From the NCBI RefSeq assembly GCF_000428945.1, contig NZ_AUAX01000024.1:62001-126000 (forward strand): a stretch of DNA of 64,000 nucleotides. The letters are read 5' to 3'. A program made the translations under genes and the position numbers. Position 1 is the stretch's first letter. Each line of letters begins with the position of its first letter. The notes below the pieces were generated by a model. That model saw only the letters and a list, made by a program, of their open reading frames with translations, had not been told where the DNA came from and made no database searches. Below, one piece after another: positions 63,768 to 64,000 of this stretch. This DNA is from Hamadaea tsunoensis DSM 44101. Lineage in GTDB: Bacteria; Actinomycetota; Actinomycetes; Mycobacteriales; Micromonosporaceae.

Positions 63768-64000
63768 ATGGACACAGACACGGGGACTCTCCGCAGAATG
63801 GTCTGGGTCTTCCCCGACCGCGAATCCAGCCGTGCCCTCCCCAAATGGCAGAAGGCCTTCTGGGCGGCGTACGAGGAGGAAGCCGGGCGGCTCGGGCTGA
63901 CCTGGCAGCGGCACGCCCCCGACGACATCGCCGTGGACCACCTGCGGCGCGGCGAGCCGCCGAGGTTCTACGTGGCCGGCGAGCTCGTCACGCCCGCGGA
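63768..64000 (+). CDS. N-terminal part of an unidentified protein (3' end outside window)
   Basis: An open frame starts with ATG at 63768 and runs off the window. It reads MDTDTGTLRRMVWVFPDRESS, then WQKAFWAAYEEEAGRLGLTWQRHAPDDIAVDHLRRGEPPRFYVAGELVTPA. It is hydrophilic with no signal peptide or membrane helix. The VFPDRES start followed by an EEAGRLGL helix faintly recalls ATP-grasp-type N-termini, but the fragment is too short to name. Confidence 0.6.
   Translation, partial: MDTDTGTLRRMVWVFPDRESSRALPKWQKAFWAAYEEEAGRLGLTWQRHAPDDIAVDHLRRGEPPRFYVAGELVTPA

Overview
The window comes from a high-GC actinobacterium, most likely a member of the Micromonosporaceae (Actinoplanes/Micromonospora type). 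The evidence is very high GC at third codon positions, abundant GTAC-containing words, the trp-lgt-glt gene order typical of actinobacteria, two DUF222-HNH proteins and an actinobacterial MarR/TetR/ROK regulator set. No tRNA, rRNA, CRISPR array, IS element or prophage integrase was recognised.

Layout. 1-1.9 kb: tail of a probable secreted protein, a TetR regulator with its own operator, and a decayed oxidoreductase. 2-22.7 kb: a minus-strand amino-acid backbone (hisI-trpE-trpM ... trpC-trpB-trpA ... lgt ... gltB-gltD). It is interrupted between trpA and lgt by about 5.6 kb of accessory genes (kinase-like APH, RibD-like reductase, DUF222-HNH, MarR/epimerase pair, flavodoxin-like). 23-26 kb: a TetR-linked ABC-2 exporter, then an iron-box-controlled DUF2470-type protein divergent from a stand-alone rpsD. 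27-31.8 kb: a sugar ABC importer (binding lipoprotein, ATPase, permease) ending in its ROK repressor, with two candidate operators upstream. 32-36 kb: a heterodimeric ABC exporter with one degenerate ATPase site. 36-47.7 kb: housekeeping and accessory genes (acyl-CoA ligase, MocR/YczE pair, hisF-EamA, LysR, a second DUF222-HNH, YihY).

47.8-61.3 kb holds the most interesting system: a tightly packed plus-strand operon for a contractile injection system (CIS). It encodes a Cis16/DUF4255-like protein, single sheath and tube genes, a Pro-rich protein, a Cis7-type protein, a VgrG-like spike, a PAAR-like tip, a gp25-like protein, a gpJ-like baseplate protein fused to an Asp-box beta-propeller, and a gpI-like protein. 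It opens with a LppM-type lipoprotein and a membrane protein carrying HEDVH, and closes with three membrane proteins. ATGA start/stop overlaps link many of the genes. No AAA+ ATPase, no recognisable tape measure and no obvious toxin are present in the window. The envelope proteins at both ends suggest a membrane-attached machine rather than a freely released particle (inference).

Two pervasive repeat phenomena are visible. (1) More than twenty short tandem arrays sit at gene ends and inside genes. Coding arrays have periods that are multiples of three (mostly 15 bp). Intergenic arrays run at 14-20 bp, with 16 bp commonest. (2) A composite intergenic element occurs twice (31.8 kb and 62.8 kb). 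It joins a 73-bp core that is about 88% identical to a hairpin block with one left arm and two right arms.
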